A stretch of 64,000 bases of DNA. Origin: Gilvimarinus sp. DA14 (GTDB lineage: Bacteria; Pseudomonadota; Gammaproteobacteria; Pseudomonadales; Cellvibrionaceae). The notes beneath the pieces are model-generated. The model was not told the DNA's origin and made no database searches. It saw only the letters and a program-made list of their open reading frames with translations. This document shows positions 54,692-63,968 of this stretch, in pieces. How positions within the stretch are numbered: position 1 is the first letter of the stretch; every line of letters starts with the position of its first letter. The stretch spans positions 3,498,501-3,562,500 of the forward strand of contig NZ_CP100350.1 of assembly GCF_024204685.1 (NCBI RefSeq). Direction: 5' to 3'. The position numbers and the translations under genes are program-made.

Positions 54692-54745
54692 ACAACTCTA
54701 CCGTCAGACAGGGCCGTCGCATAATAATCTTTACAAGAGGCGAAG

Positions 54746-55822
54746 ATGGCAAAACAGCGTTACATTGCGCTTGACGCAATGCGTGGGCTGACTCTGGCCC
54801 TGATGATTCTGGTAAACACTCCCGGCTCCTGGTCGTATGTATACGCGCCTCTTTTGCACGCCGATTGGCATGGCGCAACCTTTACTGATTATATCTTTCC
54901 GTTTTTCTTGTTTATTGTCGGCTCGGCCATGTTCTTCTCTAACCGCTCGCAGCAGGCGGTGGCGAAATCGGTGCGTGCCCGCAAAATTTTTAAGCGCACT
55001 GCGCTGATGTTTTTAATCGGGTTGCTGCTTAATGCTTACCCCTTTACCGGGGCGTTGGATGAGCTGCGTATTCTCGGCGTGTTACAGCGTATTGCGCTGG
55101 CCTATTGCGCCGCCGCGTTTATTGTCTGGCTGCCCGGTGTTTGGCGCCTGGCGGTAGGTGTGGTGTTACTGGTGGGCTATTGGGGGCTATTAAATATTTC
55201 CGCCGACCCGTATTCACTGACGGACAATATCGTTCGGCAGGTCGATTTGGCGCTGCTGGGGGCGGATCATCTGTGGCAGGGTAAAGGTCTTGCGTTTGAT
55301 CCCGAAGGGCTTCTTAGCACTTTGCCGGCCATCGTGAATGTATTAATCGGCTTTGAAGCGGCGCGTATTTTGATTGGCAGCGAAAACAAACAGCGCGCTC
55401 AGCTTACACTTTTGGCACTGGGGGTGGTGAGCGTTGTGGTTGCCCTGGTTTGGCATCAGGCTTTTCCGATTAACAAATCCCTGTGGACCAGCTCGTTTGT
55501 TTTGCTGACCTCTGGTGCGGGTATTCTTACTTTGCTGGCTCTGGTATGGCTGGAAAAATTACCGCCCGCCGTACCGGTATTAAAAAGTTATACGCTGCTG
55601 GGTAAAAACCCGCTGTTTATTTACGTGCTGAGTATTGTCTGGGTCAAAACCTATTATTTATTCAGCGTTGATGGCGTTTCTTTGTACCAGGCTATTTTTG
55701 AGTTTTTTAATGGCTTTCTAAACCCTTACAACGCATCGCTGGTGTTCGCCCTATTGCACGTTGCAATATTGTGGGCGATCGCCTGGTGGCTGGATAAGCG
55801 CAAGATTGTCATTTCGATTTAA
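54746..55822 (+). CDS. nagX: NagX-type transmembrane protein (DUF5009/HGSNAT-like)
   Basis: A 358-residue membrane protein with about nine or ten hydrophobic spans. The N-terminus RYIALDAMRGLTLALMILVNTPGSW, followed by HADWHGATFTDYIFPFFLFIVGSAM, matches the NagX family, related to the heparan-alpha-glucosaminide N-acetyltransferase membrane domain. NagX is found in GlcNAc loci of Shewanella and Xanthomonas-type bacteria; transport or acetylation of amino sugars is proposed, not proven to my knowledge. The conserved His in ADWHG is the candidate active residue. Second gene of the kinase operon, consistent with a role at the inner membrane. Confidence 0.85.
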   Translation: MAKQRYIALDAMRGLTLALMILVNTPGSWSYVYAPLLHADWHGATFTDYIFPFFLFIVGSAMFFSNRSQQAVAKSVRARKIFKRTALMFLIGLLLNAYPFTGALDELRILGVLQRIALAYCAAAFIVWLPGVWRLAVGVVLLVGYWGLLNISADPYSLTDNIVRQVDLALLGADHLWQGKGLAFDPEGLLSTLPAIVNVLIGFEAARILIGSENKQRAQLTLLALGVVSVVVALVWHQAFPINKSLWTSSFVLLTSGAGILTLLALVWLEKLPPAVPVLKSYTLLGKNPLFIYVLSIVWVKTYYLFSVDGVSLYQAIFEFFNGFLNPYNASLVFALLHVAILWAIAWWLDKRKIVISI

Positions 55823-55873
55823 GGCTGCTGAGCGCGAAGCGGTTGACGGGGAAGGGGGTACGAGCAAAATTCC

Positions 55874-55908
55874 GTAACCCGTAACCCGTAACCCGTAACC
55901 CGTAACCC
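55874..55908. repeat. Tandem heptanucleotide repeat, five copies of GTAACCC
   Basis: Five exact, uninterrupted copies of the 7-bp unit GTAACCC between the converging nagX and LacI-type genes. Outside any coding region and 8 bp before the end of the regulator gene. Such repeats expand and contract by slipped replication. Confidence 0.9.
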
Positions 55909-55915
55909 GCGCTTT

Positions 55916-56932
55916 CTATTTCGGTGGCGGACAGCTGGATTCACGCACGATAAGTTCGGGGTAAAAGCCTTCGCTTTCCACCTTTTTACTTTCTCGCAGT
56001 GATTTAATTAACAGCGATGCCGCTTTTTGCGCGATGGTACTGGTGGGCTGAGCGGCGGTGGTCAGGTTGGGCCAGGCCTGGCGCGAGAAGGGGCTATCCT
56101 CGAAACCTGCAATAGACAGGCTGCGCGGTACGTCGATGCCTTCAATGCGCGCGGCAAACAGTGTGCCCGCCGCAATTTCATCGTTACAGGCAAAAATGGC
56201 GGTGGGGTTTTCACCTTTCGAGGTAAGCAGTTTACGGGTGCGCTCAACCCCGGACTCAAACGAGTAGCTGCCGGGTAAAAAGCGTTTGGCGAGATACTTA
56301 ATGCCGTTATCTTCAAGCGCCGCCTTGTAGCCTGCCAGGCGTTCACCGCTCGATTGGTGTTCTTCATCCCCGCCCAAAAAAGCAATGTCGCGATGCCCGA
56401 GTTTGATCAGGTGGTCGGTAATGGCGTAGGCGGCGTTGCGGTCATCGATATAAATGCACGGCGACAGATCGTCTGGCGCCTTTGCGCCGGACAGTACGCG
56501 CACAAACTTTATGTTGCGCTCGCCAATGGCGGCGAGCACCTCAGGGTTTTCGGAAATTGGCGGTGTCAGCACCAGTCCGCCCACGCGACTGCGATCGATC
56601 ATCTCCTGTACTTCTTGCACGATAGATCGGTTGGCTGCATCGCAGGGGTGAATCACCAACTCGTAACCCTGCTTGCGGCATTCATCGAGAATACCTTTTT
56701 GCATGTCGATAACGTAGTTGCTGTTGGGGTTGTCGTAGATAAAACCGATGGATGAGGCTGCGCCGCGCAAACCGCGGGCCGACAAGTTGGGTCGGTAATT
56801 TAGCTGCTTTACCGCTTTCCAGACGCGATCCTGCAGTTCTTGCCCCACGGTGCCTTCATTATTGATGACGCGCGAAACTGTTTTGAAGGAAACGCCGGCC
56901 AGCTTGGCAACATCTTTAATGGTGGGTTTCAT
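55916..56932 (-). CDS. LacI-family regulator, probable GlcNAc repressor (NagR-like)
   Basis: A 338-residue LacI/GalR protein. The N-terminal helix-turn-helix is TIKDVAKLAGVSFKTVSRVINNEGTV; the hinge NLSARGLRG supports minor-groove insertion at a central CG, as in GACAACGTTGTC. The effector domain is a periplasmic-binding-protein fold (IGFIYDNPNSNYVIDMQKGILDECRKQGYEL, GLVLTPP, FACNDEIAAGTLFAARIEGIDVP). It converges on the kinase-nagX operon. It is the only LacI-type gene in the window, hence the likely reader of the seven operators; the inducer is probably GlcNAc or its phosphate (inference). No copy of the operator was found before its own gene. Confidence 0.9.
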   Translation of the reverse strand: MKPTIKDVAKLAGVSFKTVSRVINNEGTVGQELQDRVWKAVKQLNYRPNLSARGLRGAASSIGFIYDNPNSNYVIDMQKGILDECRKQGYELVIHPCDAANRSIVQEVQEMIDRSRVGGLVLTPPISENPEVLAAIGERNIKFVRVLSGAKAPDDLSPCIYIDDRNAAYAITDHLIKLGHRDIAFLGGDEEHQSSGERLAGYKAALEDNGIKYLAKRFLPGSYSFESGVERTRKLLTSKGENPTAIFACNDEIAAGTLFAARIEGIDVPRSLSIAGFEDSPFSRQAWPNLTTAAQPTSTIAQKAASLLIKSLRESKKVESEGFYPELIVRESSCPPPK

Positions 56933-57102
56933 GAGTGTTTTTATTCAGTCCTTGTGGGCAGTGGGGGTGCTTATTATGGGTGCACCATCGGGAGTAAAGC
57001 CCGACAAAATATAACGGATTTTGCAAGAGCGCAGTTTACCGTGTTTGCGGCCTGATGGCGAGTTAAACGAGGGCTCGTGCGGCCCACAGGGCGCGCTGTT
57101 CA

Positions 57103-58062
57103 TTACTGCGCGGCTTCGAACGCGTCGAAATAAACCTCTCGAGGTTTGGCCCCTTTTAAAAAACATTGCTTGCGCATCTTCTGCACAAAGCTCGGCGCGC
57201 CGCACAGATAAATTCGATGGCGGTGCAAATCTTTGAATGTTTGTTTTACGTAATCGTAAGCATCGGCAAGCTGTGTCTCAGGGATTCTTGCCTCGCGTTG
57301 CACAAGACACTGCAGCGAAATTTGGGGGTTGGCCTGGGCTAGGTCTTGCAAAGCTTGCCGCCAGTACAGTGCCGTGGTGCTCACGCCGCAGTAGAGTATG
57401 GTGATATCGCCCCTATGGCCCTGGCTCAGGGCGTCTCGAGCTATAGCGTAAAGCGGAGCAATGCCCGTGCCTGTGCCGGCGAACAGCAGCGCTCGGTCCG
57501 GATCATCGTCGCGGTAATAGCAATCGCCGGCGGGGCCGGTAAGCGGCAAGATGGATCCCTTTTGCAGGTGTTGGCGAGCCCACTGGCTAAAGCGTCCGTT
57601 CGGCTGCAGGCCAATATGCAATGCAATGCGGCCATCTGCCGGAAGGCTGGCAATGGAGTAGCAGCGCGCAATCTGCTGGTCGCGCCACAGGGTTATATGT
57701 TGCCCGGCGCGAAACTTAAGATCGCATTGCAGTTGCAGCTCAAGCACGCGCTCGCTTAGCGGCGTCAAGGCGGTTACCTCGGCTTGAACTTGTTCATTGC
57801 GCGGGTCGTAAAGCTGTATTTGCATATCGCTTTGCAGATCGCAGCGACAGCTCATTAGCAGTTGCTTGGCTTTTTGGGTATCGCTTAGCCCCAGCTGCGC
57901 CTGGGCTGGAATTGGGCCCTGTTGTGCTTGCACCAAGCACGATTGGCATACCCCGGCGCGACAGCTGTAGGGGACTTGATAGCCATTTTGCAGCAGGGTG
58001 TCCAGCAGTGAGGCGCCGGGCTCCGGCTCGAGTATTTGTTTCTCTACAACCAGTTTTACCAT
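57103..58062 (-). CDS. Ferredoxin-type NAD(P)H:flavin oxidoreductase
   Basis: Electron-transfer protein of 319 residues. An N-terminal plant-type [2Fe-2S] domain has CRAGVCQSC and a fourth Cys in MSCRC. A FAD domain (RCYSIAS, the RxYS flavin motif) and an NAD(P) domain (LLFAGTGTGIAPLYAI, YLCGAPSFVQKM) follow. The start at 58062 (MVKLVVEKQ) is chosen because the longer frame adds unrelated residues. Related to CDP-6-deoxy-glucoseen reductase (AscD) and to oxygenase reductases. No partner oxygenase is adjacent. It could in principle supply reduced flavin to the halogenase-like proteins, but nothing links them beyond proximity. Confidence 0.85.
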   Translation of the reverse strand: MVKLVVEKQILEPEPGASLLDTLLQNGYQVPYSCRAGVCQSCLVQAQQGPIPAQAQLGLSDTQKAKQLLMSCRCDLQSDMQIQLYDPRNEQVQAEVTALTPLSERVLELQLQCDLKFRAGQHITLWRDQQIARCYSIASLPADGRIALHIGLQPNGRFSQWARQHLQKGSILPLTGPAGDCYYRDDDPDRALLFAGTGTGIAPLYAIARDALSQGHRGDITILYCGVSTTALYWRQALQDLAQANPQISLQCLVQREARIPETQLADAYDYVKQTFKDLHRHRIYLCGAPSFVQKMRKQCFLKGAKPREVYFDAFEAAQ

Positions 58063-58189
58063 AGTGTGATTTGGCTTCGAATGTATTAGTCTATTGTACG
58101 GCATTATTCAGTAGAGGCTTGGTGCCTTGTCGGGCGCGATTTACTTGCTTCCGACAGTTCAGACTTAATCTAAGCAATTTGGAGGCTTT

Positions 58190-58765
58190 ATGAACAAGCT
58201 TATTACCCTTTTCGCGTCGGTAGCGCTGCTCTTTTCATTCTCCCTGGCCCAGGCCGACGACGATGAAAAGTATCAGGCAACGCTAAACACTTTCAAAGAT
58301 TCCCCCCAGGTCAGTTCGTTTTTCGGCAGTGCTTATGGTTACGCCTTGTTTCCCACTATTGGTAAAGGTGGTATTGGTGTGGGCGGTGCCCATGGTAAAG
58401 GTCGGGTGTATGCTCAGGGTGCCCATGTGGGCAACACCAGCATGACACAGTTGAGTATTGGTTTTCAGCTGGGTGGTCAGGCGTTTAGTGAGGTCATCTT
58501 TTTTGAAACCAAAGAAGATTTCGACAAGTTCACCTCGGGCAATTTTGAGTTTGGCGCCCAGGCTAGTGCGGTCGCCATTACCGCCAGTGCCAACGCCAAA
58601 GTAGGTACTACCGGCTCGGGCATCGGCGCTTCTGGCACCTCTGATAAGGCAGGTATGCAAAAGGCCCGTTACAACGACGGTATGGCTGTGTTCACTCACG
58701 CCAAGGGTGGCTTAATGTACGAAGCGGCTTTAAGTGGCCAAAAGTTCAAGTACGAAGCTCTTTAA
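58190..58765 (+). CDS. SYLF-domain (YSC84-like) lipid-binding protein, secreted
   Basis: A 191-residue protein with a signal peptide cleaved at AQA-DDDEK and an excellent GGAGG ribosome site. The mature part has the SYLF pattern: YGYALFPTIGKGGIGVGGAHGKGRVY, TQLSIGFQLGGQAFSEVIFF, and the C-terminal GGLMYEAALSGQKFKYE. SYLF domains bind phosphoinositides in eukaryotes; in bacteria the role is unknown. A single gene with its own terminator. Confidence 0.85.
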   Translation: MNKLITLFASVALLFSFSLAQADDDEKYQATLNTFKDSPQVSSFFGSAYGYALFPTIGKGGIGVGGAHGKGRVYAQGAHVGNTSMTQLSIGFQLGGQAFSEVIFFETKEDFDKFTSGNFEFGAQASAVAITASANAKVGTTGSGIGASGTSDKAGMQKARYNDGMAVFTHAKGGLMYEAALSGQKFKYEAL

Positions 58766-58773
58766 GTTCTTCG

Positions 58774-58796
58774 GCAGCCCTACGGGGCTGCTTTAT
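58774..58796 (+). terminator. Terminator after the SYLF gene
   Basis: GCAGCCC (58774-58780) pairs with GGGCTGC (58785-58791), followed by a short T-rich stretch (TTTATTGCTTTT). Confidence 0.7.
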
Positions 58797-58868
58797 TGCT
58801 TTTCTTTACTGCATTCTCCCCGCTCTCCGTCCCGCTCTCTCTTTACCCGCCGTAGTTTTCGGCGTAAA

Positions 58869-58884
58869 ATGAATGATTGTTCAT
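58869..58884. promoter_or_regulatory. TetR-type operator before the regulator gene
   Basis: ATGAATGATTGTTCAT: arms ATGAAT/GTTCAT around GATT, one arm mismatch. It is 18 bp before the regulator start. It matches 15 of 16 bases of the site before the efflux operon, so the regulator probably represses itself. Confidence 0.75.
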
Positions 58885-58902
58885 TTTCTCGTTGGGCTAT
58901 TC

Positions 58903-59508
58903 ATGGCTGAAGACAAGCGCCGTTCCATCTTACATGCAACCTTATGTCTGCTGGCATCGCGAGGCCTGCACGGCTTTTCCATGAAGCAGCTGGCTGAAAA
59001 AGCTGGCGTGGCGGCGGGAACGATTTATTTGTACTTCGAAGACAAGGACGATCTGATTCGCCAGCTGCATGAGGACATCATTCGCGAAGTGGCGCGGCGG
59101 ATTTTTTTCAACTACGACCCGAGCATACCTCTTTACGACCAATACCGGCGGATGATGGAGAACCTCTGGTCCTTCCACAAGGACTGCCCCGAGATCATGC
59201 TGAGTAAGGCTCAGTTCGACACTATGCCGCCAGATTTGTTGTTTGGTCATCGGGGTAAAGATCCAGATACGCTGAACGAGCAGAGAGAAACTGTGTTGGC
59301 GGTGTTTCAGCCCATGGCTGACTTATACGAGGCCGGGCGCGCCAGCGGTGTGATTAAGCCGCTGCCGGATGAGCTTCTGTCCGCTCTGTGTATTGACCCG
59401 CTGTGCGCCTTGGCGCGCGAGCATCACTTGGGTATGACGAAACTCGGGGACAAGGAGCTGGCGGCTGTGATCGCCGCCGGTTGGGACGCCATCAGTATCC
59501 ATCACTAA
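58903..59508 (+). CDS. TetR/AcrR-family repressor of the efflux operon
   Basis: A 201-residue regulator. ATG 58903 (MAEDKRRSIL) gives the normal TetR N-terminus; the longer frame would run through its own operator. The helix-turn-helix is LASRGLHGFSMKQLAEKAGVAAGTIYLYFEDKDDLI. The C-terminal ligand domain is helical and has no further recognisable signature. It lies 118 bp upstream of the efflux genes in the same direction, with a matching operator before each, so local repression relieved by a drug-like ligand is likely. Confidence 0.9.
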   Translation: MAEDKRRSILHATLCLLASRGLHGFSMKQLAEKAGVAAGTIYLYFEDKDDLIRQLHEDIIREVARRIFFNYDPSIPLYDQYRRMMENLWSFHKDCPEIMLSKAQFDTMPPDLLFGHRGKDPDTLNEQRETVLAVFQPMADLYEAGRASGVIKPLPDELLSALCIDPLCALAREHHLGMTKLGDKELAAVIAAGWDAISIHH

Positions 59509-59553
59509 AGTTTTGTTAAACGGGCTTACCAGCTCGCTTTAATTTGCCTGATA

Positions 59554-59569
59554 ATGAACGATTGTTCAT
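59554..59569. promoter_or_regulatory. TetR-type operator before the efflux operon
   Basis: ATGAACGATTGTTCAT: perfect 6-bp arms around GATT, 57 bp before the membrane-fusion gene start. It is the perfect version of the site before the regulator. Confidence 0.8.
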
Positions 59570-59626
59570 CGGGCGTCAGATTATTATTGTTATTGCAGGC
59601 GTTGGCCTGTCACAAAGGAGCTGCAA

Positions 59627-60805
59627 ATGTTGTTACGTTCAGTCGGGAAAGGTGCGGCGCACAGCCGGTCGATTGTTGCCTTGGCCTTATCTATGGTGCT
59701 TTTGAGTGCCTGTGGAAAATCCTCTGACGCTCCGGCCGGAGGCGGTGCCGGACAGATGCCTGCGCCAGAAGTATCGGTTGTCACCTTAAAAGAGCAGGAA
59801 GTCGACTTAAACGTCGAGCTGCCGGGCCGGGCGGTAGCGTTTCGCAAAGCCGAAGTGCGCCCGCAGGTGACTGGCATTATCGAAAAACGTCTGTTTACCG
59901 AGGGGGCTTATGTAGAGCAAGGTCAGCAGCTCTATCAAATAGATGCCGCGCGCTACGAGGCTGCGGTGGCCAACGCTAAGGCGCAACTTGCCCGCGCCCG
60001 TGCGAATGTGTCTACCACCGAGGCCCGCGAGAAGCGTTATAAGAATTTGCTGTCTGAAAAAGCTGTGAGTCAGCAGGATTATGACGATGCTTTGGGGGCG
60101 TACGATCAAGCAAAAGCCGATGTTGCAGTGGCTGAAGCGGCTTTGCGTACGGCCGAGATCGATTTGCGTTATACCGAGGTAAACGCGCCCATTAGCGGTC
60201 GCATCGGTATTTCCAGCGTTACCGAAGGTGCACTGGTGTCGGCGCAGCAGGCAGCGGTGCTGACCACTATTAATCAATTGGATCCGATTTATGTGGATGT
60301 GTCGCAATCGGCAAGTCGTATTCTGCAGATGCGTCGCGATGTGCAAAGCGGAAAAATCTCGCGCTCTGAAACCCCCAAGGTGAAATTGATTTTGGACGAC
60401 GGCAGCGAATATCCGCACGAAGGTGAGCTGCAGTTTTCCGATGTAAGCGTGAATGAAAGCACAGGCACTGTGGTAGTGAGGGCACTTTTTGAAAACCCCG
60501 ACAGCATGTTAATGCCGGGCATGTTTGTACGTGCCGAGCTGGCTGAAGGCGTGCGCAGCAATGCTGTGCTGGTACCTCAGCGGGCAGTGCAGCGCGATCG
60601 CGAGGGTAACGCCAGCGTAATGTTAGTAACCGCTGAAAATACCGTTGAGCCTCGCCCAGTGGTGGCCAATCGCGCCGTTGGCAGTGATTGGTTGGTTGAA
60701 AGTGGGGTCAGCGCGGGTGATCGGGTGATTGTTGCCGGGCTGCAAAAAGTCCGCCCTGGCGCACAGGTAACCACCGTCGAAGAAGGCAGCGCTCAGGGAG
60801 AGTAA
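59627..60805 (+). CDS. RND efflux membrane-fusion lipoprotein (AcrA/MexA type)
   Basis: Periplasmic adaptor linking the inner-membrane pump to an outer-membrane channel. The 392-residue protein has a lipobox (LLSAC, Cys29), a lipoyl/barrel-sandwich domain (VRPQVTGIIEKRLFTEGAYVEQGQQLYQIDAARYEA), an alpha-hairpin (LARARANVSTTEAREKRYKNLL), then DLRYTEVNAPISGRIG and the beta-barrel domain ending in VRPGAQVTTVE. AAGGAG ribosome site. The pump gene starts 3 bp after its stop. Confidence 0.94.
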   Translation: MLLRSVGKGAAHSRSIVALALSMVLLSACGKSSDAPAGGGAGQMPAPEVSVVTLKEQEVDLNVELPGRAVAFRKAEVRPQVTGIIEKRLFTEGAYVEQGQQLYQIDAARYEAAVANAKAQLARARANVSTTEAREKRYKNLLSEKAVSQQDYDDALGAYDQAKADVAVAEAALRTAEIDLRYTEVNAPISGRIGISSVTEGALVSAQQAAVLTTINQLDPIYVDVSQSASRILQMRRDVQSGKISRSETPKVKLILDDGSEYPHEGELQFSDVSVNESTGTVVVRALFENPDSMLMPGMFVRAELAEGVRSNAVLVPQRAVQRDREGNASVMLVTAENTVEPRPVVANRAVGSDWLVESGVSAGDRVIVAGLQKVRPGAQVTTVEEGSAQGE

Positions 60806-60808
60806 GTT

Positions 60809-63800
60809 ATGGCGAAGTTTTTTATCGATCGCCCGGTTTTTGCCTGGGTGATCTCAATCATCATCATGTTGGCGGGGGCGTTGGCGATCAACACTCTGCC
60901 TATTTCACAGTACCCCGAGGTGGCGCCGCCATCGGTGGAAATTCGCACCAGCTACCCGGGCGCCTCAGCCAAGGTGGTGGAAGACTCGGTGGTGCAGATC
61001 ATCGAGCAGAACTTAACGGGTATTGATAACGTTCAGTATATGTCCTCGACCAGTGACTCTTCTGGTGTCGGGCAAATTACGGTGACCTTTGAAGCTGGCA
61101 CCGATCCGGATATCGCTCAGGTGCAGGTGCAAAATAAACTGCAGGGTGCCATGACGCTCTTGCCTCAAGAGGTACAGCAGCAGGGCATTCGGGTTAATAA
61201 ATCGTCTGCAGGGTTTTTATTGGTTCTGGGGTTTGTTTCCAACGACAACAGTCTGGATAAGTACGACATTGCTGACTATGTCGCGGCCAACGTGCGAGAA
61301 CCTCTCAGCCGCGTCGGCGGTGTGGGCGATATTACGATTTTTGGTTCGCAGTACGCCATGCGAATCTGGCTCAACGCCGATAAGCTGGCTACTTACAAAC
61401 TGACCAGTGAAGACGTTGTTGCGGCGATTCGCTCGCAGAACGTGCAAATTGCCGCCGGTGAGCTGGGCGGTGCACCGGCGATGCCCGGTCAGGATGTGAA
61501 CGCCAGTATTGTGGTGCAATCGCGCCTGGAAACGCCGGAGCAGTTCCGCAATATTTTGCTGCGCGTCAACGAAGACGGTTCGCAAGTGCGCATGGGTGAT
61601 GTGGCACGGGTTGAACTTGGTGGTGAAAACTATCAGTTTGAAACCGAATATAACGGCCAGCAAGCAACCGGTTTGGCAATTACGCTTGCCTCGGGCGCGA
61701 ACGCATTGGAAACCGCCGATAGCGTGCGCCAGCGTATTGACGAATTAAAGCCATTTTTCCCCGAGTCGGTTGAAGTCGTTTACCCGTTTGATACCACGCC
61801 CTTTGTAAAGCTCTCGATTGAAGGTGTTGTGCATACCCTGATTGAAGCGGTGGTGCTCGTGTTCTTGGTGATGTACTTGTTCTTACAGAACTTTCGCGCC
61901 ACTTTAATTCCCACCATTGCCATTCCGGTAGTGCTCTTGGGTACCTTCGCGATTCTGGAAGCCTTTGGCTTTAGCATTAACACCCTGACCATGTTCGCCA
62001 TGGTGCTCGCCATCGGCTTGCTGGTGGACGATGCCATTGTGGTGGTCGAGAACGTCGAGCGGGTGATGCACGAGGATAAGTTGCCGCCGCGCGAGGCCAC
62101 GCGAAAATCCATGGATCAGATTACCGGCGCATTGATTGGTATCGCTCTGGTGTTGTCGGCGGTGTTTGTGCCTATGGCATTTTTCGGTGGCTCCACCGGG
62201 GTTATCTACCGTCAGTTCTCGATCACCATTGTCTCGGCCATGGTGTTGTCGGTGGTGGTGGCATTGACGCTAACGCCTGCGCTCTGTGCCGTAATGCTCA
62301 AACCCACCAGCGATGGACACTACGACAAAAAAGGCTTTTTTGGCTGGTTTAATCGCTTTTTTGATCGCTCATCTAACGGTTATCAGAACAGTGTTAAGGG
62401 AATTTTGGCGCGCAAAAGCCGTTTTATGGTGGTGTATCTGGGGATCGTGGTGGTGCTGGCGCTCTTATTCGGTCGGCTACCTGGTTCTTTCCTGCCGGAT
62501 GAAGACCAAGGCATTTTGTTTACCCAAATGACGCTGCCGGTTAACGCCACTAAAGAACGCTCGATTGATGTGATGAACCGCATCGAAAACTATTACTTGC
62601 AGCAAGAAGAGCAAGTGGTGGAGTCGGTGTTCTCGGTCATTGGTTTTAGCTTTAGCGGTCGTGGGCAGAATAATGGTATCGCCTTCGTGAAGTTGCGCGA
62701 TTGGGATGAGCGCACGGAGCAGGGGCAAGATGTGCACTCGTTGGCCGGGCGTGGTATGGGTTACTTCTCTACCATTAAAGAAGCCATGATCTTCCCGTTT
62801 GCACCACCCCCCATTATTCAGCTGGGTACCGCCTCGGGCTTTAACATGCAGCTGAAAGATTTGGGCGGGCAGGGCCATGAGGCCTTAATGAACGCGCGTA
62901 ACCAGCTGTTGGGAATGGCAGGGCAAGAGTCTGAACTGGTTGGCGTTCGCCCCAATGGTCAGGAAGACACACCGCAATTTAAATTGGATATCGACTTTGA
63001 AAAAGCCTCGGCTTTGGGCGTATCGATCAGCCAGATTAACAGCGTGTTTTCTACTGCCTGGGCAGCATCGTATGTGAATGACTTTATTGACAACGGCCGG
63101 ATTAAACGTGTGTACGTGCAGGGCGATGCGCCTTACCGAATGATGCCGGACGATGTTGGCGACTGGTATGTCCGCAATGACGCTGGCGAGATGGTGCCTT
63201 TCTCGGCATTTTCCAGTGGCCGCTGGGTGTACGGTTCACCGCGCTTGGAGCGTTATAACGGTGTGTCATCGGTGAATATTCAAGGGCAGGGGGCTCCCGG
63301 AGTAAGTTCGGGTCGTGCCATGCAAATTATGGAAAATCTGGCCGCGCAGCTGCCACCCGGTTTTGGCTTTGAGTGGACCGGTATGTCTCTGCAAGAGAAA
63401 GAATCCGGCGACCAGGCGCCACTGCTTTACGCTTTATCGATTCTGGTGGTGTTCCTGTGTTTGGCGGCTTTGTATGAAAGCTGGTCAGTGCCCTTTTCGG
63501 TCATGCTGGTAGTGCCGCTCGGCGTCCTCGGTGCGCTGCTGTTCGCCATGGGGCGCGGCTTGTCCAACGATGTGTACTTCCAGGTGGGGCTATTGACCAC
63601 CGTGGGTCTGTCGGCGAAAAACGCGATCTTGATTGTGGAGTTTGCCAAAGACCTGTACGAAGACGGCATGGATCTGATTAAGGCCACCATGGAGGCGGTA
63701 CGGATGCGTTTGCGCCCCATTATTATGACCTCGCTGGCGTTTGGTTTAGGGGTAACGCCTCTGGCCATTAGTACGGGGGCTGGTTCCGGTGCGCAAAACG

Positions 63801-63931
63801 CCATTGGTACGGCGGTACTGGGGGGCATTATCTCCGCGACCTTCCTGGCGATATTCTTCGTGCCACTGTTCTACGTGGTAGTGGTTAAGCTGGGGCAGTT
63901 GCTGTCTCCCGGTAAGCGTCAGCAGCCATAA
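60809..63931 (+). CDS. RND multidrug efflux pump (AcrB/MexB type)
   Basis: Proton-driven inner-membrane exporter of the HAE1 group, 1040 residues, full length. The proton-relay acids D407 and D408 are in [18 protein letters not shown], and the partner Lys (K937) is in [37 protein letters not shown], the porter-domain repeats and the second half [21 protein letters not shown] are as expected. A terminator follows at once, so no outer-membrane factor is encoded in this operon; it must use a TolC/OprM protein from elsewhere. Confidence 0.95.
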   Translation: MAKFFIDRPVFAWVISIIIMLAGALAINTLPISQYPEVAPPSVEIRTSYPGASAKVVEDSVVQIIEQNLTGIDNVQYMSSTSDSSGVGQITVTFEAGTDPDIAQVQVQNKLQGAMTLLPQEVQQQGIRVNKSSAGFLLVLGFVSNDNSLDKYDIADYVAANVREPLSRVGGVGDITIFGSQYAMRIWLNADKLATYKLTSEDVVAAIRSQNVQIAAGELGGAPAMPGQDVNASIVVQSRLETPEQFRNILLRVNEDGSQVRMGDVARVELGGENYQFETEYNGQQATGLAITLASGANALETADSVRQRIDELKPFFPESVEVVYPFDTTPFVKLSIEGVVHTLIEAVVLVFLVMYLFLQNFRATLIPTIAIPVVLLGTFAILEAFGFSINTLTMFAMVLAIGLLVDDAIVVVENVERVMHEDKLPPREATRKSMDQITGALIGIALVLSAVFVPMAFFGGSTGVIYRQFSITIVSAMVLSVVVALTLTPALCAVMLKPTSDGHYDKKGFFGWFNRFFDRSSNGYQNSVKGILARKSRFMVVYLGIVVVLALLFGRLPGSFLPDEDQGILFTQMTLPVNATKERSIDVMNRIENYYLQQEEQVVESVFSVIGFSFSGRGQNNGIAFVKLRDWDERTEQGQDVHSLAGRGMGYFSTIKEAMIFPFAPPPIIQLGTASGFNMQLKDLGGQGHEALMNARNQLLGMAGQESELVGVRPNGQEDTPQFKLDIDFEKASALGVSISQINSVFSTAWAASYVNDFIDNGRIKRVYVQGDAPYRMMPDDVGDWYVRNDAGEMVPFSAFSSGRWVYGSPRLERYNGVSSVNIQGQGAPGVSSGRAMQIMENLAAQLPPGFGFEWTGMSLQEKESGDQAPLLYALSILVVFLCLAALYESWSVPFSVMLVVPLGVLGALLFAMGRGLSNDVYFQVGLLTTVGLSAKNAILIVEFAKDLYEDGMDLIKATMEAVRMRLRPIIMTSLAFGLGVTPLAISTGAGSGAQNAIGTAVLGGIISATFLAIFFVPLFYVVVVKLGQLLSPGKRQQP

Positions 63932-63941
63932 AAATTAATCC

Positions 63942-63968
63942 AACGGCGACTTAGGTCGCCGTTTTTTT
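63942..63968 (+). terminator. Intrinsic terminator after the efflux pump gene
   Basis: AACGGCGAC (63942-63950), loop TTAG, GTCGCCGTT (63955-63963), then a run of T. Confidence 0.9.

Noticed and set aside
55874-55908. CRISPR-like or telomere-like repeat
   Set aside because: The units are 7 bp and contiguous, with no spacers; it is a simple tandem repeat.
60289-62112. Several long antisense frames inside the efflux genes
   Set aside because: All lie opposite clear AcrA/AcrB coding sequence and show low-complexity residues; shadows.
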